Positions 1 through 9,730 of a DNA stretch of 64,000 bases are shown in pieces. The position numbers and the translations under genes are program-made. Source of the stretch: Dyella dinghuensis (lineage in GTDB: Bacteria > Pseudomonadota > Gammaproteobacteria > Xanthomonadales > Rhodanobacteraceae); contig NZ_RYZR01000002.1 in the NCBI RefSeq assembly GCF_003977615.1, positions 187,214 through 251,213 of the forward strand, given 5' to 3'. Under the pieces are notes generated by a model. It was not told the origin of the DNA and did no database searches. It worked only from the letters and a program-made list of their open reading frames with translations. Each line of letters starts with the position of its first letter. Positions within the stretch are counted from its first letter, which is position 1.

Positions 1-341
1 TAGACGGTGCCCGATGCAGGATCGAGGATCTTGCCGCCGTCCCACACATCGCCGTTTTTGGCGACGCCCCACATGATGGTCATGCCTTCGATCGGCTGAT
101 CCTTCCGGTCGCCGTCGCACTTCTTGCAGACCGGGTGCGGGCCATCGTCGGAGATCAGAACCTGCAGCACCTTGGCTTGCAGTTGACCGTTGTTGTCGCT
201 GATCTGGATGATGGATTTCACCTTGCCCGTTGCATCGTCAACCTGGCGCCACGTACCGACCGGTGTGTTATCGGCTGCCCAGGTGATGGTTGGCCCAAGC
301 AGCAGGCAGGCGGCGATAGCGATATGCGACAGGCGTTTCAT
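1..341 (-). CDS. DUF2147 domain exported protein (3' end cut by window)
   Basis: This gene reads leftward from an ATG at 341 and is still open at base 1, so only about 113 codons are present. The first 23 residues form a clear Sec signal peptide (basic MKR start, hydrophobic core, cleavage expected after TWAA). The mature part begins with the pattern PVGTWRQVDD and later has a CKKC pair, GDRKDQPIEG and GGKILDP, which are the hallmark positions of DUF2147. Members are small exported beta-rich proteins of unknown function. It is divergent from apbC, with 189 bp between them for two promoters. The family call is firm; the job is unknown. Confidence 0.8.
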   Translation of the reverse strand, partial: MKRLSHIAIAACLLLGPTITWAADNTPVGTWRQVDDATGKVKSIIQISDNNGQLQAKVLQVLISDDGPHPVCKKCDGDRKDQPIEGMTIMWGVAKNGDVWDGGKILDPASGTV

Positions 342-530
342 GCGAGGGGTCCCCTACGTTGGCGTATGGCGAGCCTGCCGATGCACAAGGGGTAGGGTCA
401 AGCTGCAATGCGCAAACACAATGGTTTCATCGCGTTAGCACACATCGTTGACGCCTGGGCGCAAAGCGGAGCCAAGTATGGGTAGCGCGAACTGGCATAC
501 TTAGCGTCTTCGATAGCTACCACTTTCCCC

Positions 531-1625
531 ATGACGCAGGCGAATGAAGCCCTGGTGCGCCGTATCCTCGGCGACCTTATTGATCCCCACACGGGCAATC
601 CCTTGGCCGAGGCCGTTCGCGCGGTGGGCGTCGACGGTACCCGGGTGTCGGTGGATATCCAGCTGGGTTACCCCGCCGCTGGCGCCAGCGAGGCACTGAG
701 CTCGATGGCGAAGCAGACGCTGGAAGCCGATCCGGCGATCGATTCGGCCGCGATCTCCCTCAGCAGCCGCATTCATCCGCACAAGGTGCAGGGCGCGCTC
801 GCACCGCTGGGCAACATCAAGAACATCATCGCCGTGGCGTCGGGCAAGGGCGGGGTGGGCAAGTCGACGGTGTCGGTGAATCTGGCCCTGGCATTAGCCG
901 CAGAAGGCGCGAAAGTCGGCATTCTCGACGCCGATATTTATGGCCCGAGCCAGCCACGCATGCTCGGCATCCAAGGCAAGCCCGAATCGCCGGACGGCAA
1001 GAGCATCACGCCGATGACCGCGCACGGCCTCCAAGCCATGTCGATCGGTTTTCTGGTCGACGAAGAAACGCCGATGATCTGGCGCGGCCCGATGGTCACG
1101 CAGGCGATGATGCAGCTGCTCGGCGATACGCGCTGGGACATGCTCGATTACTTGATCATCGACCTGCCGCCGGGAACGGGCGATATCCAGCTGACCTTGT
1201 CGCAGAAGGTGCCCGTCGCCGGTGCGGTGATTGTCACCACGCCGCAGGACATCGCACTTCTGGATGCCCGCAAGGCGTTGAAGATGTTCGAGAAGGTGGA
1301 GGTCCCCGTGCTGGGCATCGTCGAGAACATGGCCACCCACATCTGCACGAACTGCGGCCACGAGGAACACATTTTCGGCGCCGGTGGCGGCGAACGTATG
1401 GCCGAGCAGTACAACGTGCCGTACCTGGGCTCGCTGCCGCTGGATATCCGCATTCGCGAGCAGGCCGATAGCGGCAATCCCACCGTCGTGGCGATGCCCG
1501 ATTCCGATCTGGCGGCGCGCTATCGCGCTATCGCCCGTAATACCGCAGGCCGTCTTGCCAGACAGCCACGCAACAAATCGCTTGGCCTCGGCAAGATCGT
1601 CGTGCAGGGGACGCCCGCGGCGTAA
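531..1625 (+). CDS. apbC: Iron-sulfur cluster carrier protein ApbC/Mrp
   Basis: A 364-residue P-loop ATPase of the Mrp/NBP35 family, thought to carry and hand over 4Fe-4S clusters to apoproteins in the cytoplasm. Residues 1-85 are an N-terminal MIP18/DUF59-type domain. The deviant Walker A GKGGVGKST lies at 105-113, the switch DLPPGTGD near 211-218, and the cluster-bridging CxxC pair is Cys272/Cys275 (ICTNCG). Length is typical of proteobacterial ApbC. The ATG at 531 has no obvious Shine-Dalgarno sequence, but the protein starts at the expected place. It stands alone, 133 bp before dcd. Confidence 0.95.
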   Translation: MTQANEALVRRILGDLIDPHTGNPLAEAVRAVGVDGTRVSVDIQLGYPAAGASEALSSMAKQTLEADPAIDSAAISLSSRIHPHKVQGALAPLGNIKNIIAVASGKGGVGKSTVSVNLALALAAEGAKVGILDADIYGPSQPRMLGIQGKPESPDGKSITPMTAHGLQAMSIGFLVDEETPMIWRGPMVTQAMMQLLGDTRWDMLDYLIIDLPPGTGDIQLTLSQKVPVAGAVIVTTPQDIALLDARKALKMFEKVEVPVLGIVENMATHICTNCGHEEHIFGAGGGERMAEQYNVPYLGSLPLDIRIREQADSGNPTVVAMPDSDLAARYRAIARNTAGRLARQPRNKSLGLGKIVVQGTPAA

Positions 1626-1758
1626 GGCCGTAGAACCTTGCGAGTCAGGTTCTTGGCATCGAACGGTGCCAGCGCTGGCATAGAAGCCAGCTAACCATGT
1701 ATTTTTGCCGCTTTGCGCCCGGCTCTACGGGCGCATGGCCAGGAGCACCGGAGTTCGC

Positions 1759-2325
1759 GTGAGCATCAAATCCGATAAGTGGATCCGCCGCATGGCGGAG
1801 CAGCACGGCATGATCGAGCCCTTCGAACCCGGCCAGGTCAAAGTGCGCGATGGCAACAAGTTGATCTCGTACGGCACATCGAGCTACGGCTACGACGTGC
1901 GTTGCGCGCGCGAATTCAAGATTTTCACCAACATCAACTCCACGATTGTCGATCCGAAAGCGTTCGATCCAACAAGCTTCGTCGATGTGCAGGCGGATGT
2001 GTGCATCATTCCGCCCAACTCCTTTGCACTCGCTCGCACGGTGGAATATTTTCGCATTCCACGGCAGGTACTGACGGTGTGCCTGGGTAAGAGCACATAC
2101 GCACGCTGCGGCATCATCGTGAATGTCACGCCGCTGGAACCGGAGTGGGAAGGTCACGTGACGCTGGAATTCTCCAACACCACGCCGCTGCCGGCCAAGA
2201 TTTATGCCAATGAAGGCGTCGCGCAGATGCTGTTTTTCGAATCCGACGAGGAATGCGAAACCAGCTACAAGGACCGTGGCGGCAAGTATCAGGGCCAGCA
2301 GGGCGTCACGCTGCCTCGTACGTGA
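1759..2325 (+). CDS. dcd: dCTP deaminase
   Basis: A 188-residue enzyme that deaminates dCTP to dUTP, the first step of the main dTTP route in gammaproteobacteria. The sequence has the family signatures GKSTYARCG and EWEGHVTLE, which hold the active-site Ser, Arg and Glu, and ends in the C-terminal lid ([15 protein letters not shown]). I chose the GTG at 1759 because it gives the N-terminus normal for xanthomonads ([12 protein letters not shown]) and has GGAG five bases upstream; a longer in-frame ATG start at 1705 adds residues foreign to the family. Confidence 0.95.
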   Translation: MSIKSDKWIRRMAEQHGMIEPFEPGQVKVRDGNKLISYGTSSYGYDVRCAREFKIFTNINSTIVDPKAFDPTSFVDVQADVCIIPPNSFALARTVEYFRIPRQVLTVCLGKSTYARCGIIVNVTPLEPEWEGHVTLEFSNTTPLPAKIYANEGVAQMLFFESDEECETSYKDRGGKYQGQQGVTLPRT

Positions 2326-2420
2326 ACATTTCTCTGAACGGCGATTCAGCCATGTCATCCACCCAAACGGGGCGGCGTTACACTTCGTCGAGCCTCACCG
2401 AATATTTGCAGGAGATCCGC

Positions 2421-2936
2421 ATGATCCGTTTTTCCATGTTGCCGACCCGCGGCATTGCTGCCGCGCTTCTGATCGGCAGCCTGCTGGTTCTGGGCGGTTG
2501 TCACCGCGGCGCAGCCAAAAACGACACGGTTACGACGACGCAGTCGCAGAGCCAGTTCGACCTGACGATCAAAGCTTATAAGAGCGGCCAGTTCCTGATC
2601 GACGGCGCAGTGCTTTCCGCGCTCGATACCGGCAGTCACTTTGCGTATCTGAAAGATACGGGCAAGTTGCCCAAGACCGTGTTGCTGGTGCCCAGCGACG
2701 ATTCCAAGATTCGCAAGCAGCACCTGCAGTACATGGCGCGCCTGGAATTGGATTACGGTTTCGTCGCTTACTACGATAACGGTGGCACGCTGGCTCGCAT
2801 CAATCCAGTCGAAACCAAGGCGCGTGAGCTTGAGGACTACCATGCACCGGCGCCTGTGGCGTCCGACACGGACAAGGACAAGAGTGCGGCCGGTGGGGCC
2901 GGTACTGACGCCTCAGGCGCTCCCTATAGTCACTGA
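2421..2936 (+). CDS. Putative lipoprotein of unknown function
   Basis: A 171-residue protein with a lipoprotein signal: hydrophobic core at 11-24 and lipobox LGGC with Cys27 as the lipidated residue. The mature part is a compact domain rich in charged residues (about 40-145) followed by a low-complexity, Asp/Lys/Ala-rich tail. The ATG at 2421 is chosen because AGGAG lies just upstream and because it places the signal at the true N-terminus; an open frame runs back to 2253 into dcd. I do not recognise the domain. A strong terminator follows at 2962-2991. Confidence 0.75.
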   Translation: MIRFSMLPTRGIAAALLIGSLLVLGGCHRGAAKNDTVTTTQSQSQFDLTIKAYKSGQFLIDGAVLSALDTGSHFAYLKDTGKLPKTVLLVPSDDSKIRKQHLQYMARLELDYGFVAYYDNGGTLARINPVETKARELEDYHAPAPVASDTDKDKSAAGGAGTDASGAPYSH

Positions 2937-2961
2937 TACCAGCATCAGATTGAACGAGAAA

Positions 2962-2991
2962 ACGCCCATGCATTTGCATGGGTGTTTTTTT
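2962..2991 (+). terminator. Rho-independent terminator
   Basis: An 11-bp stem (2962-2972 with 2975-2985, one G-T pair, two-base loop) is followed by a run of seven T. It ends the lipoprotein transcript and lies tail-to-tail with the leftward HIT gene, which stops at 3003. Confidence 0.88.
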
Positions 2992-3002
2992 ATGCCAAAA
3001 AA

Positions 3003-3428
3003 TTAGCTGACTTCGACAGTGAATCGACTTTTCAATAGCGCGATACGTGCTCCGCTTTCACCTTCCGCATAAGGTTCAGCGCGCCCGAAACCCCACACGG
3101 GACCTGGCCATGCAGAATCGCTTTCGGTACGGGCAATCACATGGACATGTAGCTGCCGCGTGATATTGCCCAACGCTCCGATATTGAGCTTGTAGCAAGG
3201 AACGCTATCGCGCAAAACGGCGGACGCGTGGTTGATTTCGCGCCATAGATCCAGTTGTAGCTCGCTTGGCAGATCGATCATTTCCACCATGCCTGGGCGG
3301 CGTGGCACAAGTATCAGCCACGGAAATCTTGCGTCATTCATCAGAAGAACATCGCACAGCGGCAACGACGTGACGAAATGCGTGCAAGCTTGCAGGTTCG
3401 GATCAAGATTGAAATCGATCGCTCTCAT
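3003..3428 (-). CDS. HIT family protein
   Basis: A 141-residue histidine-triad protein. The active-site motif is QLHVHVIAR, a HxHxh pattern; the usual third His of HxHxHxx is absent, as in many bacterial HIT proteins of this branch. HIT enzymes act on nucleoside phosphoramidates or related nucleotides; the substrate here cannot be told. Its ATG overlaps the stop codon of the upstream dienelactone hydrolase gene (ATGA at 3425-3428), so the two are probably translated together. Confidence 0.85.
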   Translation of the reverse strand: MRAIDFNLDPNLQACTHFVTSLPLCDVLLMNDARFPWLILVPRRPGMVEMIDLPSELQLDLWREINHASAVLRDSVPCYKLNIGALGNITRQLHVHVIARTESDSAWPGPVWGFGRAEPYAEGESGARIALLKSRFTVEVS

Positions 3429-4099
3429 TTGACCGCCAGGTACTGATCGAAAAAAGCCACTGTACGCTTGCGCGCAAGCGCTGCGCCAGCTTCGTGATAG
3501 TGCGTTGGATCGACATCGCGATTGAACGCATGGCCCGCGCCTGCGTAGGTGAAGACATCCATCGTCGGCATCGCTTCACGGTGCTTTGCGATGACATCGG
3601 GTGGGATAGACGTGTCGTTCTCACCAAAATGAAACATCACCGGTGCTTTCAGCGGTTCGCCGAGATAGGCGGTGTTGCGCGCGCCGTAGTAGCTCACCGA
3701 GGGAAAGCCCAGGCGTATTGCTGAGAGAAACGCCACCGTCCCGCCCCAGCAATATCCCACCGTGCCAATGTTCCCGGCGGAGGCGATGGCTTCGGCGGCG
3801 CTTGCAACATCTTCTATCGCGCGTTCGAGCCCCAGCTCCGATACAAGCTGTCTTCCGCGGCGCATGCCTTCATCGTTGTATTCCAGTTCGACGCCGGTTT
3901 CCAGGTGATCGAAAAACGCTGGCGCGATGGCGGTGTAGCCGACGGATGCAAAATAATCCGCGACTCCCTGGATATGCGCCGTCACCCCGAAAATCTCCTG
4001 GATGACTACGATGCCCCCCTTGGACTTTCCCTCGGCTTGCGCAAGATAAGCGCCAATGCACTGCGTCCCGCCGGTAGGAATGTTGATGTGCTGGCCCAT
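3425..4099 (-). CDS. Dienelactone hydrolase family protein
   Basis: A 224-residue alpha/beta hydrolase of the dienelactone hydrolase family. The nucleophile motif is GYCWGG, with Cys as nucleophile; FGENDTSIPP supplies the acid region and GAGHAFNR the catalytic His, completing a Cys-Asp-His triad. There is no signal peptide, so it is cytoplasmic. No chlorocatechol genes are near, so a broad carboxylesterase or lactonase role is more likely than chloroaromatic breakdown. It is first gene of a two-gene unit with the HIT gene, and divergent from rimO. Confidence 0.9.
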   Translation of the reverse strand: MGQHINIPTGGTQCIGAYLAQAEGKSKGGIVVIQEIFGVTAHIQGVADYFASVGYTAIAPAFFDHLETGVELEYNDEGMRRGRQLVSELGLERAIEDVASAAEAIASAGNIGTVGYCWGGTVAFLSAIRLGFPSVSYYGARNTAYLGEPLKAPVMFHFGENDTSIPPDVIAKHREAMPTMDVFTYAGAGHAFNRDVDPTHYHEAGAALARKRTVAFFDQYLAVK

Positions 4100-4162
4100 G
4101 GCATCACCTCAAACTGAATGTCCGGTCAGTCTAACGGTGCCAGCGATGGCGCCGAGGTAGCG

Positions 4163-4168
4163 TATAAT
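4163..4168 (+). promoter_or_regulatory. Candidate -10 element for rimO
   Basis: A perfect TATAAT lies 35 bases before the rimO start, in the short gap between divergent genes. No good -35 hexamer is seen at the right distance, so the call rests on the -10 and its position. Confidence 0.45.
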
Positions 4169-4203
4169 TGACCGTTTCCCGCACGTTTACGGTCATCAGG
4201 GTC

Positions 4204-5523
4204 ATGTCAAAGGCTTCCCAGAAAATCGGCTTTGTGAGCCTCGGCTGCCCCAAGGCGCTGGTCGACTCCGAACGCATCCTCACTCAGCTGAAGGTCGAGG
4301 GCTATGAGATCGTGCCCAGCTACGGTGCGGCCGATGCGGTCGTGGTGAACACGTGTGGCTTTATCGATGCGGCCGTGCAGGAATCGCTCGATGCCATTGG
4401 CGAAGCGCTGCATGAAAACGGCAAGGTGATCGTTACCGGCTGTTTGGGCAAGCGTTCCGAGCTGATTCGCGAGGCCTATCCGGATGTTCTGGCTATCACC
4501 GGCCCGCAGGATTACGCCAGCGTGATGAGTGCCGTGCATAGCGCGTTGCCGCCCAAGCGCAATCCGTTGCTCGACATCATTCCCGACACGGGCATCAAGC
4601 TGACGCCCAAGCATTACGCGTACCTGAAGATTTCCGAAGGCTGCAACCATCGTTGCAGCTTCTGCATCATTCCGTCGATGCGCGGCGATTTGGTGTCGCG
4701 TCCGGTGGACGAGGTGCTGGTCGAGGCCGAACGTCTCGTCAAAGGCGGCGTGAAAGAACTGCTCGTGATTTCGCAGGACACGAGTGCCTACGGTGTCGAC
4801 GTGAAATACGCCGAACGCATGTGGCGCGACAAGAGCTATCGCACGCGCATGACCGAGTTGTGCGAAGGTCTATCCGAGCTCGGCGTGTGGACGCGTCTGC
4901 ATTACGTCTATCCGTATCCGCACGTCGACGAAATCATGCCATTGATGGCGGAAGGCAAGATCCTTCCGTATCTCGATATCCCGTTCCAGCACGCCAGCCC
5001 ACGCATCCTGAAGTTGATGAAGCGTCCAGGCAATATCGAGAAGACGCTCGAGCGCATCCAGAACTGGCGCAAACAGGTACCGGATATCACGCTGCGCAGC
5101 ACCTTCATCGTCGGCTTCCCCGGCGAAACGGATAAAGAATTCGAAGAGCTGCTGGACTTCCTGCGCGAAGCCGAATTGGACCGCGTGGGTGCCTTCGCTT
5201 ATTCGCCCGTCGATGGCGCCAAGGCCAACGAGCTTCCTCATCCTGTTTCCGAGGAGTTGAAGGAAGATCGCCTTGAGCAGTTCATGGCGGTGCAGGCGGA
5301 AATCTCGGCGGCAAAATTGCAACGCAAGATTGGCCGTACCATCAAGGTACTGGTCGACGAGGCAAATGCCGATGGCGCGATCGCGCGTTCGTCCGCCGAT
5401 GCGCCGGAGATCGATGGCCTTGTGCGCATCGCCAATGGCCAGAAGCTCAAGCCCGGGCAGTTTGTCGACGTAACCGTCGAAGCGGCCGACGAGCACGATT
5501 TGCACGCGCGTCTGGCCGGCTGA
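4204..5523 (+). CDS. rimO: Ribosomal protein S12 methylthiotransferase RimO
   Basis: A 439-residue radical-SAM enzyme that adds a methylthio group to the conserved Asp of ribosomal protein S12. Three cysteines of the N-terminal UPF0004 domain (Cys15, Cys51, Cys80) bind one cluster, and CNHRCSFC supplies the radical-SAM CxxxCxxC motif (Cys147, Cys151, Cys154). A TRAM domain ends the protein. RimO rather than MiaB is indicated by the length and by the start [18 protein letters not shown] chose the ATG at 4204; a TTG further up at 4168 overlaps the promoter. Confidence 0.96.
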   Translation: MSKASQKIGFVSLGCPKALVDSERILTQLKVEGYEIVPSYGAADAVVVNTCGFIDAAVQESLDAIGEALHENGKVIVTGCLGKRSELIREAYPDVLAITGPQDYASVMSAVHSALPPKRNPLLDIIPDTGIKLTPKHYAYLKISEGCNHRCSFCIIPSMRGDLVSRPVDEVLVEAERLVKGGVKELLVISQDTSAYGVDVKYAERMWRDKSYRTRMTELCEGLSELGVWTRLHYVYPYPHVDEIMPLMAEGKILPYLDIPFQHASPRILKLMKRPGNIEKTLERIQNWRKQVPDITLRSTFIVGFPGETDKEFEELLDFLREAELDRVGAFAYSPVDGAKANELPHPVSEELKEDRLEQFMAVQAEISAAKLQRKIGRTIKVLVDEANADGAIARSSADAPEIDGLVRIANGQKLKPGQFVDVTVEAADEHDLHARLAG

Positions 5524-5536
5524 TTCGGCACGCAAC

Positions 5537-6346
5537 ATGCGCTACGTCGCTCCCGAGCGAAATGCCGTTGATCCATCGGTGTTATGTCTCGCGCCGTTAG
5601 CCGATTGGCGTGAACATGCAGGATGGTTGGAAGGTCCCGACTGGCCCTCGATCGACCAACTCAACGCCAAATGGCCGCGTGATGCAGCCGAACGCTTTGC
5701 CACCCAAACACGTGAGCTGCTCGCTGACGAGCTTCATTACGAAGAACGCATCGCCAAACGCGGTCTGATCGCGACGCGTGACGCGAACTGGCATGATCTG
5801 TTCAATGCAATGATCTGGCTTCGTTATCCAGCGTTGAAGCGCGCACTCAACCGTCAACAGATTGCGGATATCGAACGCTTTGGTCCACGCGAACGTTCGC
5901 GACCGCAGTACGCGCAAACGCATTTTGACGAAGCCGGCGTGGTGGTAACCGTCCGTGACCCATCACTGCTTGCAGTGTGGGATGCACACGATTGGTACGG
6001 TTTGTTCTGGCGACACCGATCGGCGTGGCGCGATGGCTGCATCGACGTAAAGGTCTTCGGCCACGCGTTACTCGAACACGCGCTTACACCCGGTAACTTG
6101 CTGGTGGGCAAAGCATTGGTTGTTGTGGCACGGGATGATGCGAGCGCGACGAACGCCATCGCATCGTGCGCCGATGCCATCGCGCATGGCCGCCTTTTGC
6201 GTGATCCGCTGGAACTGAGACCGTTGCCGTTGTCGGGTATTCCCGGCTGGCATGCGGATAACGAGGATGAGGCGTTTCATCTAACCGCTGCGTGCTATCA
6301 ACCGCTACGCAGCGGCAGAACGTATCCGTTGCCATTGGAAGTCTAA
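5537..6346 (+). CDS. DUF3025 domain-containing protein
   Basis: A 269-residue cytoplasmic protein matching DUF3025 through its whole length: the conserved stretch NWHDLFNAMIWLRYP at about 92-106, then WDAHDWYGLFWRH and the VFGHALLEH region. Function is unknown in this family. It begins 13 bases after the rimO stop and has no promoter of its own that I can see, so it is probably in the rimO transcript. Confidence 0.85.
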   Translation: MRYVAPERNAVDPSVLCLAPLADWREHAGWLEGPDWPSIDQLNAKWPRDAAERFATQTRELLADELHYEERIAKRGLIATRDANWHDLFNAMIWLRYPALKRALNRQQIADIERFGPRERSRPQYAQTHFDEAGVVVTVRDPSLLAVWDAHDWYGLFWRHRSAWRDGCIDVKVFGHALLEHALTPGNLLVGKALVVVARDDASATNAIASCADAIAHGRLLRDPLELRPLPLSGIPGWHADNEDEAFHLTAACYQPLRSGRTYPLPLEV

Positions 6347-6351
6347 GCGCT

Positions 6352-6852
6352 TCATTCGTAGGCCACGCCGGTGATGGCGAAGCGTGTGCGGCCGGCCGGA
6401 AGCTCCGCCTCGAATTCATCGTCCAGCTTCTTCTTCATCGCGGCGCGCGCCATGGGGGAGTCGATGCTGATCCATCCGAGCTTGGCATTCGTTTCGTCTG
6501 GCCCGACGATGCGATAACGCAACGTCTCGCCGCTGTCGACATTTTCCAGCTCGATTACGGCACCGAAAAATACCGTGTCCTTATCGGCTGGCGCGCCTTC
6601 GGCGACTTTCAGCGACGGGATGCGTTTACTGAGATAACGCACGCGGCGATCAATTTCGCCCAACTGCTTTTTGCGATAGGTGTACTCGGCGTTTTCCGAG
6701 CGATCGCCTTCGGCTGCTGCGGCAGCAAGTGCTTTCACCACTTCCGGCCGCAACGTATGCCAGAGATGATCGAGTTCGCTTTTCAGCTTTTCGAAGCCGT
6801 CACGGGTAATGATGGCAGTGGAAGAGGGGGAGGGTGGGCGCCAACGGCTCAT
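6352..6852 (-). CDS. greB: Transcription elongation factor GreB
   Basis: A 166-residue transcript-cleavage factor. Residues 12-85 form the N-terminal coiled coil, with the acidic tip in GDRSENAEY, and the rest is the FKBP-like C-terminal domain. The motif EYTYRKKQL and the basic patch after it favour GreB over GreA. It rescues backtracked RNA polymerase by stimulating endonucleolytic cleavage of the transcript. Its start codon overlaps the stop of the upstream membrane protein gene (6849-6852), so the expression of the two is likely coupled. Confidence 0.93.
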   Translation of the reverse strand: MSRWRPPSPSSTAIITRDGFEKLKSELDHLWHTLRPEVVKALAAAAAEGDRSENAEYTYRKKQLGEIDRRVRYLSKRIPSLKVAEGAPADKDTVFFGAVIELENVDSGETLRYRIVGPDETNAKLGWISIDSPMARAAMKKKLDDEFEAELPAGRTRFAITGVAYE

Positions 6853-8105
6853 GTCGTACCAGGTGAACTCTGAAGCTTGAGCTGCAGTATATGCATGTCG
6901 TCGTGTTGCGGATGTTCGCTATAAGTCGCCATCAATTTTGCGAGCAAAACCTGCGCTTCGGCGGGGCGATCTAACGGGCCGCTCAGTAGACGCACTGCAA
7001 GCAATCCGCAGGAGACGGCGTCCCGTTCGCGTGGCCAGCGGGCGAGGTAGCCCATGCATAGCCTGAGCCCAAGCCTGGACATGCCAAGGCGCCCGGCGAG
7101 ATCCGCAAGCTGGTGAACCGTCGACGGGTCATCCGGCATGAAATCGGGATCGTCCTCGCTGCATCCCTGCAACACGCCCAGGGCGCGGCGGGGTTCGCCA
7201 TCGGCCATCAACGCTGCAATCCAGATGTGCCCGTGCTCGAGCAGCGCTTCACGATGACCCTGCTTTCGAAGCAATCGTTGATACGCTTGATGAAATTCGG
7301 CTGGGGCATGACGGCCTTGCATGCGTTCGACGAGCAACGCAATGGCTGTATCCGGATCGGAGGCTTCGATCGCCGCAACGCGTGCGAGCAGTTGTTGGTC
7401 GTCATTCTGACCGCTCTCGGCAACCAACTCCTGCGCCTCAGGAACAAGGCCGAAGTGTTCGTGCCGCTGATAGACCATCACCCCCATCAAGTGAAAGCCG
7501 AGGATGATCAGATATGTCACGAAGAAACAGGCGACGGGTTGGGCGAGCAGATTCGGCAATTGCGCGCTCCACCTCATGCTGACAAACATGAGCGCGCTAA
7601 GAATCACATTGATGATCACCGGGATCAGATAGGCCGCGCCAAACTTGGTGATGATATTTACCCAATGCACCGGATTGAGGGCCGTCAGTGCGTGACCGTC
7701 GAGCGCCATCGACATGTCGATGGCGGGCAACACCAGAATCACCAGCACGAGAAACAGCGGGAACGTATGCGGCGAAATAACCGCGTAAAGGATGCAGAAG
7801 ACAAAACCAAGAACATGTATCAGCGACAGCCACCAGCCTTGCGCACTGTTGACCTGTATGACAACGTCCGGCGGCTGAAAATAACCGTGCGAGGTGTGCA
7901 GCAGACAGTCCGCGGCGTAGCGCCACGTCGCTGCCCACAAAGCGATGCTTATGAGTGCGCCGACAAACGGGATCAGATCTGCGTAGTGCAGAACCGTCAG
8001 CACCAGACATGTCGCGAGCGCCGCACCGCGCAAGGGGTAAGTGAGCCCGCTGACCAGCGTATCGACCAAGGGTTGATCGACAGGAATTGTTTCAATGCGG
8101 CTCAT
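6849..8105 (-). CDS. Multi-pass membrane protein with C-terminal TPR-like region
   Basis: A 418-residue protein. Residues from about 17 to 225 hold roughly six hydrophobic membrane segments; from about 240 to the end the protein is soluble and helical, with repeated A/L-rich helix pairs that look like tetratricopeptide repeats (for example [18 protein letters not shown]). I recognise no enzymatic motif; the membrane part resembles DUF4013-type proteins loosely. The ATG at 8105 is preferred because GAGAGG lies just upstream; the open frame extends to 8216 into the preceding gene. It sits between the herA-like gene (10-bp gap) and greB (overlap). Confidence 0.7.
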   Translation of the reverse strand: MSRIETIPVDQPLVDTLVSGLTYPLRGAALATCLVLTVLHYADLIPFVGALISIALWAATWRYAADCLLHTSHGYFQPPDVVIQVNSAQGWWLSLIHVLGFVFCILYAVISPHTFPLFLVLVILVLPAIDMSMALDGHALTALNPVHWVNIITKFGAAYLIPVIINVILSALMFVSMRWSAQLPNLLAQPVACFFVTYLIILGFHLMGVMVYQRHEHFGLVPEAQELVAESGQNDDQQLLARVAAIEASDPDTAIALLVERMQGRHAPAEFHQAYQRLLRKQGHREALLEHGHIWIAALMADGEPRRALGVLQGCSEDDPDFMPDDPSTVHQLADLAGRLGMSRLGLRLCMGYLARWPRERDAVSCGLLAVRLLSGPLDRPAEAQVLLAKLMATYSEHPQHDDMHILQLKLQSSPGTT

Positions 8106-8115
8106 CCATGACCTC

Positions 8116-9609
8116 TCAACGTTTTCCTCCAAAGATGCCGCCAAGCACGCCGCGCAGTATTTGCCGGCCGAGCTGACTGCCCATCGTTCGCACGACTTGC
8201 TTGCCCATGGTTTCAATCATGCCCTGGCGTCGCTTGGTGCCTAGCAATGCGTCGCGCACGGTGTCCCCCAAGCCCGAACCGGATACTGCGGATACTTCGG
8301 CGTCTTTGGCCGACGTGTCGGCCGCTTTATCGTCGGCGCGTGCGGCGAGTAACTCGGCCGCCGATTCACGATTCACCGCCGTGTCGTATTTCGTACCCAC
8401 GGGCGAGCGCTGGCGGATCGTCTCGCGCTCTTCTTCCGTGATGGTGCCGATACGGCAGCACGGTGTCGTCACCATGATTTGCTCAACGGGGGCGGGCACG
8501 CCGCCCTTGATCAGCGTGGATGCCAACGCTTCGCCCACGCCAAGTTGCGTGATGGCCTCAAGCGTGTTGATAGCCGGATTGGCGACGAATGTTTCTGCCG
8601 CGGCTTTCACGGCTTTCTGGTCGCGCGGCGTAAATGCACGCAATGCATGTTGAATACGATTTCCTAGCTGCCCAAGAATATCGCCGGGCACATCGTCCGG
8701 ATTCTGCGAACAGAAATACACGCCGACACCCTTGGAGCGAATCAATCGCACGACTTGTTCGACACGCTGGCGCAGCGACGGTGGGCAATCGCTGAAAAGC
8801 AGGTGCGCTTCGTCGAAGAAGAAAACCAGTTTCGGTTGATCGAGATCGCCCACTTCGGGCAACTGTTCGAACAGTTCTGAAAGCAGCCAGAGAAGGAACG
8901 TGGAGTACAGACGCGGCTTCAGAATCAAGCGATCGGCCGCGAGAATGTTGATGACGCCCCGGCCCGTCATGTCTTGACGCATCAGATCGGAAAGCGTCAG
9001 CGCAGGTTCGCCGAAAAACTGCTCGCCGCCATCCTGTTCGAGTTTCAGCAGGGCGCGCTGGATGGCGGCGATGCTCGGCGTGCTGATCAAGCCGTAGCGC
9101 TTGGAGAGGTCCTTGGCGTTCTCTGCTGCGAAACCAAGGATGGCGCGCATGTCCGGCAGATCGAGCAGCAGCAGTCCCTCGTCATCGGCGGCTTTGAAGA
9201 TGACCTCCAGCACGCCTTGCTGCGTATCGTTCAGTTCGAGCACGCGGCCGAGCAGGGTTGGGCCCATTTCGCTGATCGTCGCGCGAACGGGATGGCCTTG
9301 CTTGCCGAAGATGTCCCAGAACACCACCGGATTGGCCTGTGGTTTCCAGTCGCTCAGCTTGAGCTTTTGCAGGCGTGTCTTGACCGCATCGTTCGGTTCC
9401 GCGGCCGGCATGGCCAGTCCTGCGAGATCGCCTTTTGCATCGGCGAGGAAGCAGGGAACGCCTAAACGCGAGAAGCCTTCGGCAAGCACCATCAGCGAAA
9501 CGGACTTGCCGGTCCCCGTGGCGCCCGCAATCATGCCGTGGCGATTGCCATAGCGCGGCTCAAGCACAACCTCTGCCTTGTCCTTACGTCCGATCAGGAT
9601 GTCTGACAT
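8116..9609 (-). CDS. HerA-like ATPase, DUF853/YjgR family
   Basis: A 497-residue P-loop NTPase of the HerA/FtsK superfamily. Walker A is GATGTGKS at 29-36 and Walker B LVFFFDEAH at 261-269; the C-terminal quarter is Ala/Asp-rich and ends in a Gly-rich tail. It matches E. coli YjgR in length and motif spacing. YjgR-type proteins are predicted DNA-translocating ATPases without a settled role; unlike archaeal HerA, no nurA nuclease gene is next to it. The ATG at 9609 is chosen; the frame runs on to 9732 but those residues are not family-like. Confidence 0.88.
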   Translation of the reverse strand: MSDILIGRKDKAEVVLEPRYGNRHGMIAGATGTGKSVSLMVLAEGFSRLGVPCFLADAKGDLAGLAMPAAEPNDAVKTRLQKLKLSDWKPQANPVVFWDIFGKQGHPVRATISEMGPTLLGRVLELNDTQQGVLEVIFKAADDEGLLLLDLPDMRAILGFAAENAKDLSKRYGLISTPSIAAIQRALLKLEQDGGEQFFGEPALTLSDLMRQDMTGRGVINILAADRLILKPRLYSTFLLWLLSELFEQLPEVGDLDQPKLVFFFDEAHLLFSDCPPSLRQRVEQVVRLIRSKGVGVYFCSQNPDDVPGDILGQLGNRIQHALRAFTPRDQKAVKAAAETFVANPAINTLEAITQLGVGEALASTLIKGGVPAPVEQIMVTTPCCRIGTITEEERETIRQRSPVGTKYDTAVNRESAAELLAARADDKAADTSAKDAEVSAVSGSGLGDTVRDALLGTKRRQGMIETMGKQVVRTMGSQLGRQILRGVLGGIFGGKR

Positions 9610-9730
9610 GGAAGGTCCCCGGAATGTTGGCCGATTGTAGCGGTGTGCAGCGTCGCCGCGATCAAGAATGTGTTTGAGTCTGCGTGCACGGACGGTTATG
9701 GTGACCGCTTCACAAGCTGGTGCCTTGGTC

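Noticed and set aside
1626-1758. tRNA gene or riboswitch in the apbC-dcd gap
   Set aside because: No cloverleaf, no CCA-type acceptor pairing and no known riboswitch core could be drawn.
7113-8111. 332-codon open frame on the plus strand
   Set aside because: It runs antisense to the membrane/TPR gene, has a His/Arg-rich composition typical of shadow frames and no recognisable domain.
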